A DNA stretch of 7,554 nucleotides from assembly GCA_902773245.1 (NCBI GenBank), contig CACYDY010000302.1:1-7554 (forward strand). The letters are read 5' to 3'. Position 1 is the first letter of the stretch. Every line of letters begins with the position of its first letter. The position numbers were made by a program, and so were the translations under genes. The notes under the pieces were generated by a model, which searched no databases, had not been told where the DNA came from, and saw nothing but the letters and a program-made list of their open reading frames with translations. The DNA comes from an uncultured Ruminococcus sp. Its GTDB lineage: Bacteria; Bacillota; Clostridia; Oscillospirales; Acutalibacteraceae. Positions 1 through 5,799 of this stretch are shown in pieces.

Positions 1-44
1 CTGCTCACGTCAAGATACTAAACAGCCTCTAAGGAGATAAAATT

Positions 45-623
45 ATGAAAAAAACGATTTTGGTTTTTGCTTTGATAATAATGATTTTCTCGCTGTCTGC
101 CGTGATCGCAGGAGCGGAAAAAAGCGAGGCTGCGCAGGATAATTATATCTATGGCAGCGAGCTTAACGACGGGGTTTATAACATCAGTGTCAAATCAAGT
201 TCTTCGATGTTTCGCATTATCAATTGTGATCTAAATGTCAGTGACGGTGAGATGACAGCCGAGCTTACACTGAGCGGAAAGGGCTACGAAAAGCTTTTTA
301 TGGGAACGGGCGACGAAGCATTAAAATCCGATGATGAAAGCTTTATACATTTTACGGAAAATTCGGAAGGAAAATATATCTACACAGTTCCGGTAGAAGC
401 TCTCGACAAAGAAATCGACTGCGCTGCCTGGAGCATTAAAAAACAAAAATGGTATGACAGGGTTCTTGTTTTTGAGTCAGACGGACTCCCCGAGGACGCA
501 TTTGCAAAAGATTCAAAGCTTCCGTATGCCGCCGCAGGAGCTGCCGCATTCTTGGCGGCAGGCTTTATAGTTATAATTATTGTAACGGCAGTTAATAAGA
601 AAAAGCACACAAGACCTGAGTGA
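45..623 (+). CDS. Secreted, C-terminally membrane-anchored NEAT-like surface protein
   Basis: 192 residues. Residues 1-24 form a signal peptide: the basic start MKKT, a hydrophobic core, then a likely cleavage after the A-G-A at 22-24. Residues about 37-145 form one extracellular domain. Its pattern (D-G-x-Y near 42-45, S-x-M-F-R-I at 54-59, D-G-x-M-T-A at 68-72, Y-T-V-P-V-x-A-L-D at 113-121, W-Y-D-R at 136-139) resembles the iron-transport-associated NEAT-type domains of clostridial surface proteins, many of which bind haem. Residues about 161-183 are an Ala/Ile/Val-rich membrane span followed by K-K-K-H, so the tail is cytoplasmic and the domain faces outward. Two extracellular cysteines (C61, C126) could form a disulfide. 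A clear AAGGAG at 31-36 stands 8 bases before the ATG. No promoter is visible in the 44 bases available, so it may be the last gene of an operon starting outside the window. The topology is firm; the NEAT assignment and any haem or iron role are inferred. Confidence 0.8.
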   Translation: MKKTILVFALIIMIFSLSAVIAGAEKSEAAQDNYIYGSELNDGVYNISVKSSSSMFRIINCDLNVSDGEMTAELTLSGKGYEKLFMGTGDEALKSDDESFIHFTENSEGKYIYTVPVEALDKEIDCAAWSIKKQKWYDRVLVFESDGLPEDAFAKDSKLPYAAAGAAAFLAAGFIVIIIVTAVNKKKHTRPE

Positions 624-639
624 GCGGGCACACGCCCGC
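624..639 (+). terminator. Short GC-rich hairpin just after the NEAT-like gene
   Basis: GCGGGC (624-629) and GCCCGC (634-639) form a perfect 6-bp stem with an ACAC loop, starting at the base after the TGA stop. No T-run follows, so it is at best a weak or factor-assisted terminator or a 3'-end stabilising hairpin. Its position right at the stop codon is the main argument for a role. Confidence 0.35.
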
Positions 640-810
640 CCGGCGACAAAGGGCAAAAGCTGATGATACGAAAAATCTTATGTTATGTATGAAATAAAGT
701 TATCCATACAATTTATAAATCGAATCCATAAGTTAATGACATTGCCGCTAATCGACTGCCTGCTAAAATTATATCAAAGAAAAAAATATCATCGCTTTCA
801 CGCAGTATTA

Positions 811-838
811 TTGACTTTTTTCGACTCTATGCTATAAT
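811..838 (+). promoter_or_regulatory. Sigma-A-type promoter of metK
   Basis: TTGACT at 811-816 and a perfect TATAAT at 833-838, separated by 16 bases, predict transcription from about 845 and a leader of roughly 55 bases before the metK ATG at 901. The ribosome binding site AAAGGAAG (887-894) stands 6 bases from the ATG. The predicted leader is too short for a SAM-I (S-box) riboswitch. The AT-rich stretch 640-810 upstream shows no S-box core and no gene that I can support. Confidence 0.8.
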
Positions 839-900
839 GAAATAGTATAAATTGAGAATCCGTATCTGTATACAAATCAAGAAAAGAAAGGAAGAAATAT

Positions 901-2100
901 ATGGCAAGAAGATTATTTACTTCGGAATCAGTCACCGAGGGACACCCGGACAAGGTTTGCGATCAGATTTCCGACGCTATCCTGGACGAAATTTTAAAGA
1001 ATGACAGCAAGGCACACGTTGCCTGCGAGGTTACCGCTACCACGGGAATGGTTCACGTTATGGGAGAAATTTCCACCGATTGCTACGTTGACATCAGCGC
1101 TGTTGCTCGTGATGTTATCAACGGAATCGGCTACAACAGACCCGAATGCGGTTTTGACGGCAACACCTGCGCCGTACTGACTTCTATTGATAACCAATCG
1201 CCCGATATTGCAATGGGAGTTAACGAAAGCTTCGAACTTAAAGACGGCGAAAACGACGACAACAATCAAATCGGTGCGGGAGATCAGGGAATGATGTTCG
1301 GCTTTGCCTGCAATGAAACACCCGAGCTTATGCCTATGCCTATCTCGCTTGCTCACAAGCTTGCAAAGCAGCTTGCAAAGGTCAGAAAGGACGGAACTCT
1401 TCCGTATCTTCGTCCCGACGGAAAAACGCAGGTTACCGTTGAATACGACGGAGATAAGGTTGTGAGAGTTGACACGATCGTTGTTTCTACTCAGCATGAT
1501 CCTTACGTATCGCTCAATCAGATCAGAGGAGATCTTATCGAAAACGTTATCAGACCGATAATCCCCGAAGAGCTTCTTGACAAGGAAACTAAATATTTTA
1601 TTAATCCCACGGGCAGATTTGTTATCGGAGGTCCTGTCGGTGACAGCGGTTTGACCGGAAGAAAAATTATTGTGGACACCTATGGCGGCTATTCCCGTCA
1701 CGGCGGCGGCGCATTCAGCGGAAAGGATCCGACCAAGGTTGACAGAAGCGGCGCTTATGCCGCAAGACACGTTGCAAAGAATATTGTCGGCGCAGGTCTT
1801 GCCGAAAAGTGCGAGGTTCAGATTGCGTATGCTATCGGCGTTGCAAAGCCTGTGTCGGTAATGGTCGATACATTTTCGACAGGCGTGGTTAGTGACGAGA
1901 TCCTGAGCAAGGCTGTAGGCCGTGTGTTTGATCTTCGTCCGAGTGCGATCATCAGAGATCTGAAGCTTCAAAAGCCTATTTACAGACAGCTTGCAAGCTA
2001 CGGTCATATCGGCAGAGAGGATCTTGGTGTTGAGTGGGAAAAGCTCAACAAAACCGAAGAACTGAAAAATGCGGTTGCAGCTGTTCAAGCCGAAGATTAA
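901..2100 (+). CDS. metK: S-adenosylmethionine synthetase (methionine adenosyltransferase)
   Basis: Makes S-adenosylmethionine from ATP and L-methionine, releasing phosphate and diphosphate; cytosolic, normally a tetramer using Mg2+ and K+. The 399 residues match the usual bacterial length. The family signatures are all present: T-E-G-H-P-D-K at 12-18 with the catalytic histidine H15, the ATP-binding G-A-G-D-Q-G-M-M-F-G-F-A at 125-136, I-N-P-T-G-R-F at 234-240 leading into G-G-P-x-G-D-S-G-L-T-G-R-K, and the glycine-rich G-G-G-A-F-S-G-K-D-P-T-K-V-D-R-S loop at 268-283. The start is fixed by the typical N-terminus (M-A-R-R-L-F-T-S-E-S-V) and a ribosome binding site 6 bases upstream. It is transcribed alone from the promoter at 811-838 and ends before a region of strong inverted repeats. 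No truncation or missing active-site residue is seen. Confidence 0.98.
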   Translation: MARRLFTSESVTEGHPDKVCDQISDAILDEILKNDSKAHVACEVTATTGMVHVMGEISTDCYVDISAVARDVINGIGYNRPECGFDGNTCAVLTSIDNQSPDIAMGVNESFELKDGENDDNNQIGAGDQGMMFGFACNETPELMPMPISLAHKLAKQLAKVRKDGTLPYLRPDGKTQVTVEYDGDKVVRVDTIVVSTQHDPYVSLNQIRGDLIENVIRPIIPEELLDKETKYFINPTGRFVIGGPVGDSGLTGRKIIVDTYGGYSRHGGGAFSGKDPTKVDRSGAYAARHVAKNIVGAGLAEKCEVQIAYAIGVAKPVSVMVDTFSTGVVSDEILSKAVGRVFDLRPSAIIRDLKLQKPIYRQLASYGHIGREDLGVEWEKLNKTEELKNAVAAVQAED

Positions 2101-2110
2101 TATATTTTTG

Positions 2111-2240
2111 ATCACTGTCCACAACTTAAGCAATTTTGCCTTTCGATCAAAGATGTTGGTTCTGTTTTACATTATCGACATCACCCGTCCCCCAACATCG
2201 GCATTCGAACACCGTATGTTTTTAAGTTGTGGATAGTGAT
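2111..2240. repeat. 130-bp structured element with 19-bp inverted-repeat ends, possible ncRNA or 3'-UTR structure
   Basis: The arm ATCACTGTCCACAACTTAA (2111-2129) is complementary to TTAAGTTGTGGATAGTGAT (2222-2240) over all 19 positions if one G-U pair (2117/2234) is allowed. Inside lies a second, nested 8-bp perfect stem, GATGTTGG (2152-2159) with CCAACATC (2192-2199), which can be preceded by TGCC (2137-2140) with GGCA (2200-2203). The plus strand continues with TTTTATAA after the right arm, so as RNA it could be a large imperfect terminator or a stable 3' end of the metK message. As DNA it has the look of a short terminal-inverted-repeat element, but no clear target-site duplication flanks it. 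No open frame of note lies within. I do not recognise a known RNA family. The structure is seen directly; any function is inference. Confidence 0.6.
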
Positions 2241-2258
2241 TTTATAATGTTAAAAATC

Positions 2259-2297
2259 AAATCACTGTTTGGGATATATTCTCAAACAGTGATTTTT
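2259..2297. terminator. Bidirectional Rho-independent terminator between metK and the LCP gene
   Basis: AAATCACTGTTTG (2259-2271) pairs perfectly with CAAACAGTGATTT (2283-2295). The stem extends inward by three more pairs (one G-U) to a TATAT loop. The plus strand ends in TTTTT (2293-2297), ending metK transcription. Read on the minus strand, the stem is followed by GATTTTTAAC, so it can also stop transcription from the LCP gene. It shares the ATCACTGT/AGTGATTTT sequence with the arms of the element just upstream. Confidence 0.85.
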
Positions 2298-2301
2298 AAT
2301 A

Positions 2302-2349
2302 AGGGACTGTGAAGATCCGGTGTTTTTGCACCTTTTCTTCACAGTCCCT
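2302..2349. repeat. Perfect 14-bp inverted repeat (hairpin) downstream of the LCP gene
   Basis: AGGGACTGTGAAGA (2302-2315) pairs with TCTTCACAGTCCCT (2336-2349) without mismatch. The apex has a further GGTG (2319-2322) / CACC (2329-2332) stem. It lies between the LCP stop codon at 2384 and the bidirectional terminator, so it falls in the LCP 3'-UTR. Neither strand shows a proper T-run straight after the stem, so it is not a classical terminator; it could protect the 3' end or be a dispersed palindromic repeat. Confidence 0.6.
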
Positions 2350-2383
2350 ATTTAGGAGGTTGTACCTGAAGATTTATAATTTT

Positions 2384-3628
2384 TTATTGCACCTGATATG
2401 TCATATAGCCTTGAAGAGCGTCGGTTACCAATTCTTCGTAAACAAAAACTGCAAGTCCAGTTCTTTCGGCATTCCAATCGGCAACATCAAGCGTAGACAT
2501 TCCGTAATGCCAGCCGGCTGTATAGTTTCCGTCGGTAGGCATTCTGTACTCGACCATTTCGTAAGAAAGGTATGTCAGAGAATTTGAAACAAGTGTGGTG
2601 ATCTCTGTCTTTTTAAGATTCGTTGTGATCAGAGGGCCGATCTTGTTGACAATGCTTACTATCTGCGGAAGCGAAGCCGAACGCATATCGCTTGCTATTG
2701 TTCTCAGAAGCTTTCTTTGTCTGTCCGTTCTGTCAAAGTCGCTTCCCGAAAAACCTTCGTCAATATCTCCTCTGTTTCGCGCATACCACAAAGCCTGTCT
2801 GCCGTTGAGGTGAACGATCCCCGCTTTTGCGGTAAGCTCGTTTCTTGTGTCGACCTGATGGTTTTTCCAGCTCTGCCAGTTGATATAGTCGATCTCTTCA
2901 TCGGTCAGCTCAATGTCGACACCGCCCAAAATGTTTATTATCGACTTGAAGCTGGAGAAGTCAACGATCGCATATCTGTCGATCCCGATACCGAAATTCT
3001 GCTCAATTGTCGAGATCGCAAGCTTGGGACCGCCGTAAGCGTATGCGTGATTAAGCTTTGAGTAGCCGTACTCGGGAATGTAGACCCACATATCACGCAT
3101 GAAAGACGTAAGCTTGATTTTCTTGTGGCGGTTGTCGATCGACATCATGATCATGGTATCGCTTCGCTGACCTGTTCCGTCGTTTTTGTCGGCTCCGAAC
3201 AGAAGAACATTCAAAACCATTGGGTCGTTGAGCAGCGAGCCTTCTTCCATGCTCATGTTGACATAACCGTTTTTGACATCTATGTCGTAGTCAAGTTTTT
3301 TCTTTTTTGTAAGAAAATTCTCCGAGCCGTCGAAATCGCCTATCTCGCCAAGATCTCCGTTTTCGCTGAAATTCAGCGAGTCGAGTGTGTTGTAATAATA
3401 TATGAAGCCTGTTCCCGTCAAAGCCATGATAATTGACAGAACAACAAGTATCACGTTTCTGACGATAAGCTTTGTTCGCTTTTTAGACTTTTTTCTTGAT
3501 TTGACAGTCGTGGAGCTGCTGTTGGTTTGTTTTGCAGCTTCGCCGTCGGGAGTTTCCGTAACTGCGGTATGATCTACAAGAATATCGTAACCGTCTTTCA
3601 AATCTTTCTTTTTTGAATTTTTAGCCAT
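2384..3628 (-). CDS. LytR-CpsA-Psr (LCP) family cell-wall polymer ligase
   Basis: LCP proteins transfer wall teichoic acid, capsule or other glycopolymers from undecaprenyl-diphosphate carriers to peptidoglycan on the outer face of the membrane. The 414 residues comprise a lysine-rich cytoplasmic N-terminus (1-54), one membrane span at about 55-77, a linker of about 60 residues, and the LCP catalytic domain from about 138 on. Diagnostic motifs: L-L-F-G-A-D at 142-147, the R-S-D-T-M-I box at 155-160, S-F-M-R-D at 175-179 (a ligand-binding arginine), K-L-N-H-A-Y at 191-196, and Y-A-R-N-R at 282-286 followed by D-F-D-R-T-D-R-Q-R at 298-306. The start ATG is preceded by AAAGGG (mRNA sense of 3637-3642), 8 bases away. 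It is monocistronic: no same-strand gene lies close upstream, and it ends towards a hairpin and terminator. Membership of the family is secure; which polymer it transfers cannot be told from here. Confidence 0.95.
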   Translation of the reverse strand: MAKNSKKKDLKDGYDILVDHTAVTETPDGEAAKQTNSSSTTVKSRKKSKKRTKLIVRNVILVVLSIIMALTGTGFIYYYNTLDSLNFSENGDLGEIGDFDGSENFLTKKKKLDYDIDVKNGYVNMSMEEGSLLNDPMVLNVLLFGADKNDGTGQRSDTMIMMSIDNRHKKIKLTSFMRDMWVYIPEYGYSKLNHAYAYGGPKLAISTIEQNFGIGIDRYAIVDFSSFKSIINILGGVDIELTDEEIDYINWQSWKNHQVDTRNELTAKAGIVHLNGRQALWYARNRGDIDEGFSGSDFDRTDRQRKLLRTIASDMRSASLPQIVSIVNKIGPLITTNLKKTEITTLVSNSLTYLSYEMVEYRMPTDGNYTAGWHYGMSTLDVADWNAERTGLAVFVYEELVTDALQGYMTYQVQ

Positions 3629-3643
3629 AATTAAAACCCTTTC

Positions 3644-3659
3644 AGCCTGAATGCAGGCT
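3644..3659 (-). promoter_or_regulatory. Small leader hairpin next to the LCP ribosome binding site
   Basis: AGCCTG (3644-3649) and CAGGCT (3654-3659) form a perfect 6-bp stem with a 4-base loop. In the mRNA it ends one base before the AAAGGG ribosome binding site of the LCP gene. It could affect initiation or message stability; the small size leaves chance possible. Confidence 0.35.
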
Positions 3660-3860
3660 CAAAATGACGTATGTTTTGAAAAAAGTAAAACAAATTTTGC
3701 GTTTTTATCTTTTTATCCAACTATTATTAATCAATTATAATATCAAACGGCAAAAAAATAATTGCAAAAAAGAATTATAAGCAGATAATTACAAAAGTAT
3801 TACACAAAAATTTTTGGCAAAATTGTACACTATTACAAATCGGGCTTTTTATGACAAATT
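3660..3860. other. AT-rich intergenic region, presumed LCP promoter
   Basis: About 200 very AT-rich bases between two minus-strand genes. They must hold the LCP promoter. On the minus strand there are several -10-like hexamers (a TATAAT reading within 3733-3742 and another near 3775-3780), but none has a good -35 at proper spacing, so I do not choose one. The 12-bp palindrome CAAAAATTTTTG lies at 3805-3816. No clear GC-stem terminator follows the upstream YfbR-like gene. No gene is seen. Confidence 0.5.
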
Positions 3861-4436
3861 TTAAAGCTCATAAAGCGACAATCCGTATTCCGGCGCAAAT
3901 TCTTCCATAAAGATGTCGGCTTCTTCGATCTCAAGCTTTTTTACAGCTTTCTCAAGCTTTTCCTTGGCTTTCACAAATTCGTCGTTTCCCATTCTGATCT
4001 CGTCAACGCATTTAAGATATGCCGAGATTTTGTCGGCTGCTTTCATAATTTTGCGTTCGTAATCGTTATTCCCTACCTCGTTGAGAAGCGGTTCGTAAAC
4101 ACTTCTCATATCCTTTGGGAGCATATCGGCAAGCTCTTTTGCAGCCATTTTTTCGATTTTTTTGTATGAATTTTTTATGTCGTCGTTATAATATTTTATA
4201 GGTGTGGGCATATCGCCTGTGATAATTTCGGTGCAGTCATGAAAAAGCGCCATGACTGCAATGTGATCGGCGTCAAGATTTTTGCCCAAACGCACGTTTC
4301 CGAGCGTTGCAAGACAGTGCGCAACTATGGCAACCTCAAGGCTGTGTTCGCTGAGGTTTTCGGTTCTTTTGTTGTTCATAAGTCCCCAGCGGTTGATGTA
4401 TTTCATTCGTGAGATCATGGCAAAGAATTTACTCAA
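3861..4436 (-). CDS. yfbR: YfbR-type HD-domain 5'-deoxynucleotidase
   Basis: Cytosolic metal-dependent phosphatase that removes phosphate from deoxyribonucleoside 5'-monophosphates, helping to balance or salvage dNTP pools. The 191 residues align along their full length with E. coli YfbR (199 residues), shifted by two positions: R16-W17 in I-N-R-W, H31 in S-E-H-S, the H66-D67 pair, E70, D75 in T-G-D-x-P-T-P, and D135. These match the metal and substrate residues known for YfbR. The start codon is TTG: it has AAAGGAG (mRNA sense of 4446-4452) 9 bases upstream and keeps the conserved K-F-F-A-x-I-S-R-x-K N-terminus, whereas the next ATG at residue 7 would lose F-F and lie too far from the ribosome binding site. 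It is divergent from the NrdD-tail-like gene, 150 bases away. Function by homology is strong; substrate range is untested. Confidence 0.93.
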   Translation of the reverse strand: MSKFFAMISRMKYINRWGLMNNKRTENLSEHSLEVAIVAHCLATLGNVRLGKNLDADHIAVMALFHDCTEIITGDMPTPIKYYNDDIKNSYKKIEKMAAKELADMLPKDMRSVYEPLLNEVGNNDYERKIMKAADKISAYLKCVDEIRMGNDEFVKAKEKLEKAVKKLEIEEADIFMEEFAPEYGLSLYEL

Positions 4437-4502
4437 AACACAATACTCCTTTCAATAAATTTTAAATTTGTGTCAAATGCAACAGAAACTATTAAAAAAT
4501 CA

Positions 4503-4511
4503 TGATATAAT
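4503..4511 (+). promoter_or_regulatory. Extended -10 promoter for the NrdD-tail-like gene
   Basis: TG at 4503-4504, one base, then a perfect TATAAT at 4506-4511, the extended -10 form that tolerates a poor -35. No good -35 lies at the expected distance. Transcription would begin near 4518, leaving a leader of about 70 bases before the ATG at 4587. Confidence 0.6.
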
Positions 4512-4586
4512 AAAGTTACAAAACAGTAATAATTTAAGTTTTTATATCTTTTTATATCTATAAATCAGTTTTAGGAGGAACGGACT

Positions 4587-4868
4587 ATGAAGGTAAATGT
4601 TATCGGAGGAACACTTTCCGAAGAGGAAAAGAACACCTATGTGAGATACATCACCGACAAGCATCCCGACAAAAAGCTTACGGCGATTGATATCACGGTT
4701 GACGGCGATTACGCAGACATCAAGTATTATTACGAACCGCAGAACTTTGAAAGAATCAGAAGAATTACAGGTTATCTTGTGGGAACTCTCGACAACTGGA
4801 ACAACGGCAAGCGTGCCGAGGAGCATGACAGAGTTAAGCATGGTGTTTCTTTCATGGAACAGATTTGA
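4587..4868 (+). CDS. Stand-alone NrdD C-terminal-tail-like small protein
   Basis: 93 residues. The C-terminal third (about 57-86), with R-R-I-T-G-Y-L-V-G-T near 57-66, N-W-N-N-G-K-R-A-E-E and D-R-V-K-H at 81-85, resembles the extreme C-terminus of class III anaerobic ribonucleotide reductase, whose usual pattern is R-V-x-G-Y-L-G... F-N-x-G-K-x-x-E... R-V-K-H. The rest of NrdD is absent: there is no cysteine anywhere, hence neither the Zn-binding cysteines nor a cysteine thiyl site, and no glycyl-radical motif. The N-terminal part reads as a small alpha/beta unit. A strong AGGAGG (4573-4578) stands 8 bases before the ATG. The gene has its own promoter and terminator, so it is expressed alone. 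Similar short proteins tend to be labelled as the reductase itself; that name would mislead, because this cannot be a reductase. Its role is unknown; partner or regulator of NrdD is a guess. Confidence 0.8.
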   Translation: MKVNVIGGTLSEEEKNTYVRYITDKHPDKKLTAIDITVDGDYADIKYYYEPQNFERIRRITGYLVGTLDNWNNGKRAEEHDRVKHGVSFMEQI

Positions 4869-4904
4869 TTTTTGAATATTATGTTCTTTGCTAAGCCATA
4901 ATTT

Positions 4905-4949
4905 AAAACAAAGTCCGTATATCTTTAGTGATATTCGGACTTTTGTTTT
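4905..4949. terminator. Bidirectional Rho-independent terminator
   Basis: Bases 4905-4923 pair with 4930-4949 across a TTTAGT loop, with one mismatch (4918/4935) and one bulged T. The core is AGTCCG against CGGACT, flanked by A-rich and T-rich arms. On the plus strand it ends TTTTGTTTTATT, and on the minus strand the stem ends in a TTTGTTTTAAAT tract. It lies between two convergent genes and can serve both; the minus-strand stop codon at 4951-4953 directly abuts it. Confidence 0.88.
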
Positions 4950-4950
4950 A

Positions 4951-5757
4951 TTACAAATTTGTTACATATTCGTACACTTTTTCCGACCATTTCCATATAT
5001 CCTCACAATCGTTTTGAAGATAATGAACTCTGTCTTTTAAATCATCGGAAACATGAGGCTCGATTTCTTTTTTTGCATACATTGGAACAATAATCGCATA
5101 AACCCAATCTTTCAGCGCAACCTCATCTTTTATTTTCAAAGGGAGAACTCCGTCAAAAACGGCATTTGAATGCTTCATAATATTGTCATATCGAAAGAAA
5201 AAACGCACACCGGGTGTAAAATCATCGCTCAGATCTTTTTCATTTGGAAATCTTTTCAATTTGCGTTCCATAACAAGACGATCTCCTGCCTGACAATTTC
5301 CCCAGGCGAACATTATGTATTCAAAGTAATCCTCGGGGTCGTTTGCAGCATTTCTGCTTTCGGCTGCAAGTTCTTTTGCTGTGAGTTTTCTTGCTTTTAC
5401 CGCCGACAATAAGCTGCCGGAATCCAATATTTTTACAGCGTTTTCAATCGGTGAAGTATGGCAGACAAAATCGGTCAAACAGCCCTTGTATTTCGGACAA
5501 GCGGTACATTCGGCGATCTTTTTGGGTACAGAAACGGGTTGATTATATTGTCTTTTGTTTTTATATGAATTAATTTTTTCAATAATGGAACTTTCTGCTT
5601 CTATAACATAATTTCTTCCATAAGCGGTTTCGTAATCAATAAAACAGAGTATGCTTTGAATTTCCCATTCCGAAATATTTGGATAATCCGATAGCTTTTT
5701 ATATAGTGTTCCGTCCCAACATTCGGTAAATTCAAATTGTCCGATTTTAATTTTCAT
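4951..5757 (-). CDS. Uncharacterised protein: cysteine cluster plus DarT/ART-like motif
   Basis: 268 residues, no signal peptide or membrane span, so probably cytosolic. I cannot name its function. A cluster C84-x2-C87-x5-C93-x5-C99-H100 could hold zinc or an iron-sulfur centre. Directly after it, H100-T101 then E105-N106, I110-L111, G114 and L116-L117-S118 follow the pattern H-T-x-x-x-x-N-x-x-x-I-L-x-x-G-x-L-x-S that opens DarT (DUF4433)-like and other ADP-ribosyltransferase folds. Later strong blocks are R-N-A-A-N-D-P at 135-141, A-G-D-R-L-V-M-E-R at 157-165, R-F-F-F-R-Y at 185-190, and a W-S-E-K-V-Y-E tail. ATG at 5757 is preferred: an in-frame TTG 6 codons upstream lies inside the ribosome binding site GGGAG (mRNA sense of 5769-5773, 11 bases from this ATG). 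It follows ispF by 42 bases without a terminator, so it is likely the last gene of that operon. The fold assignment is a hypothesis. Confidence 0.85.
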   Translation of the reverse strand: MKIKIGQFEFTECWDGTLYKKLSDYPNISEWEIQSILCFIDYETAYGRNYVIEAESSIIEKINSYKNKRQYNQPVSVPKKIAECTACPKYKGCLTDFVCHTSPIENAVKILDSGSLLSAVKARKLTAKELAAESRNAANDPEDYFEYIMFAWGNCQAGDRLVMERKLKRFPNEKDLSDDFTPGVRFFFRYDNIMKHSNAVFDGVLPLKIKDEVALKDWVYAIIVPMYAKKEIEPHVSDDLKDRVHYLQNDCEDIWKWSEKVYEYVTNL

Positions 5758-5799
5758 CTTAGTTTCATCTCCCAAAAGCTAAGGTATATGCAGGAAACT

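Noticed and set aside
624..810. SAM-I riboswitch or small gene upstream of metK
   Set aside because: No S-box core sequences are visible, and the only short frames lack a ribosome binding site or end within a few codons.
994..2133. A long open frame of 379 codons on the minus strand across metK
   Set aside because: It lies wholly over the unmistakable metK, its product shows no family motif, and the open frame is a by-product of metK codon choice.
2116..2236. DnaA-box-like sequences (C-T-G/A-T-C-C-A-C-A) in the two arms of the 130-bp element
   Set aside because: One has two mismatches and one has one mismatch to TTATCCACA, they are single and opposed because they are the same arm in inverted form, and no replication genes or AT-rich unwinding region go with them.
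2111..2240. Retron msr-msd or MITE reading of the 130-bp inverted-repeat element
   Set aside because: No reverse transcriptase or transposase gene is in the window, and no target-site duplication can be found at the ends; kept only as a structured element of unknown kind.
4471..4476. Perfect TTGACA on the minus strand just upstream of the YfbR-like gene
   Set aside because: A -10 at 17 bases would overlap the ribosome binding site, so the transcript would start too late to be translated; taken as chance or not used by this gene.
5758..5775. TTG start at 5775 giving a 274-residue version of the cysteine-cluster protein
   Set aside because: That TTG overlaps the GGGAG ribosome binding site itself, so it cannot be served by it; the ATG at 5757 is properly placed.
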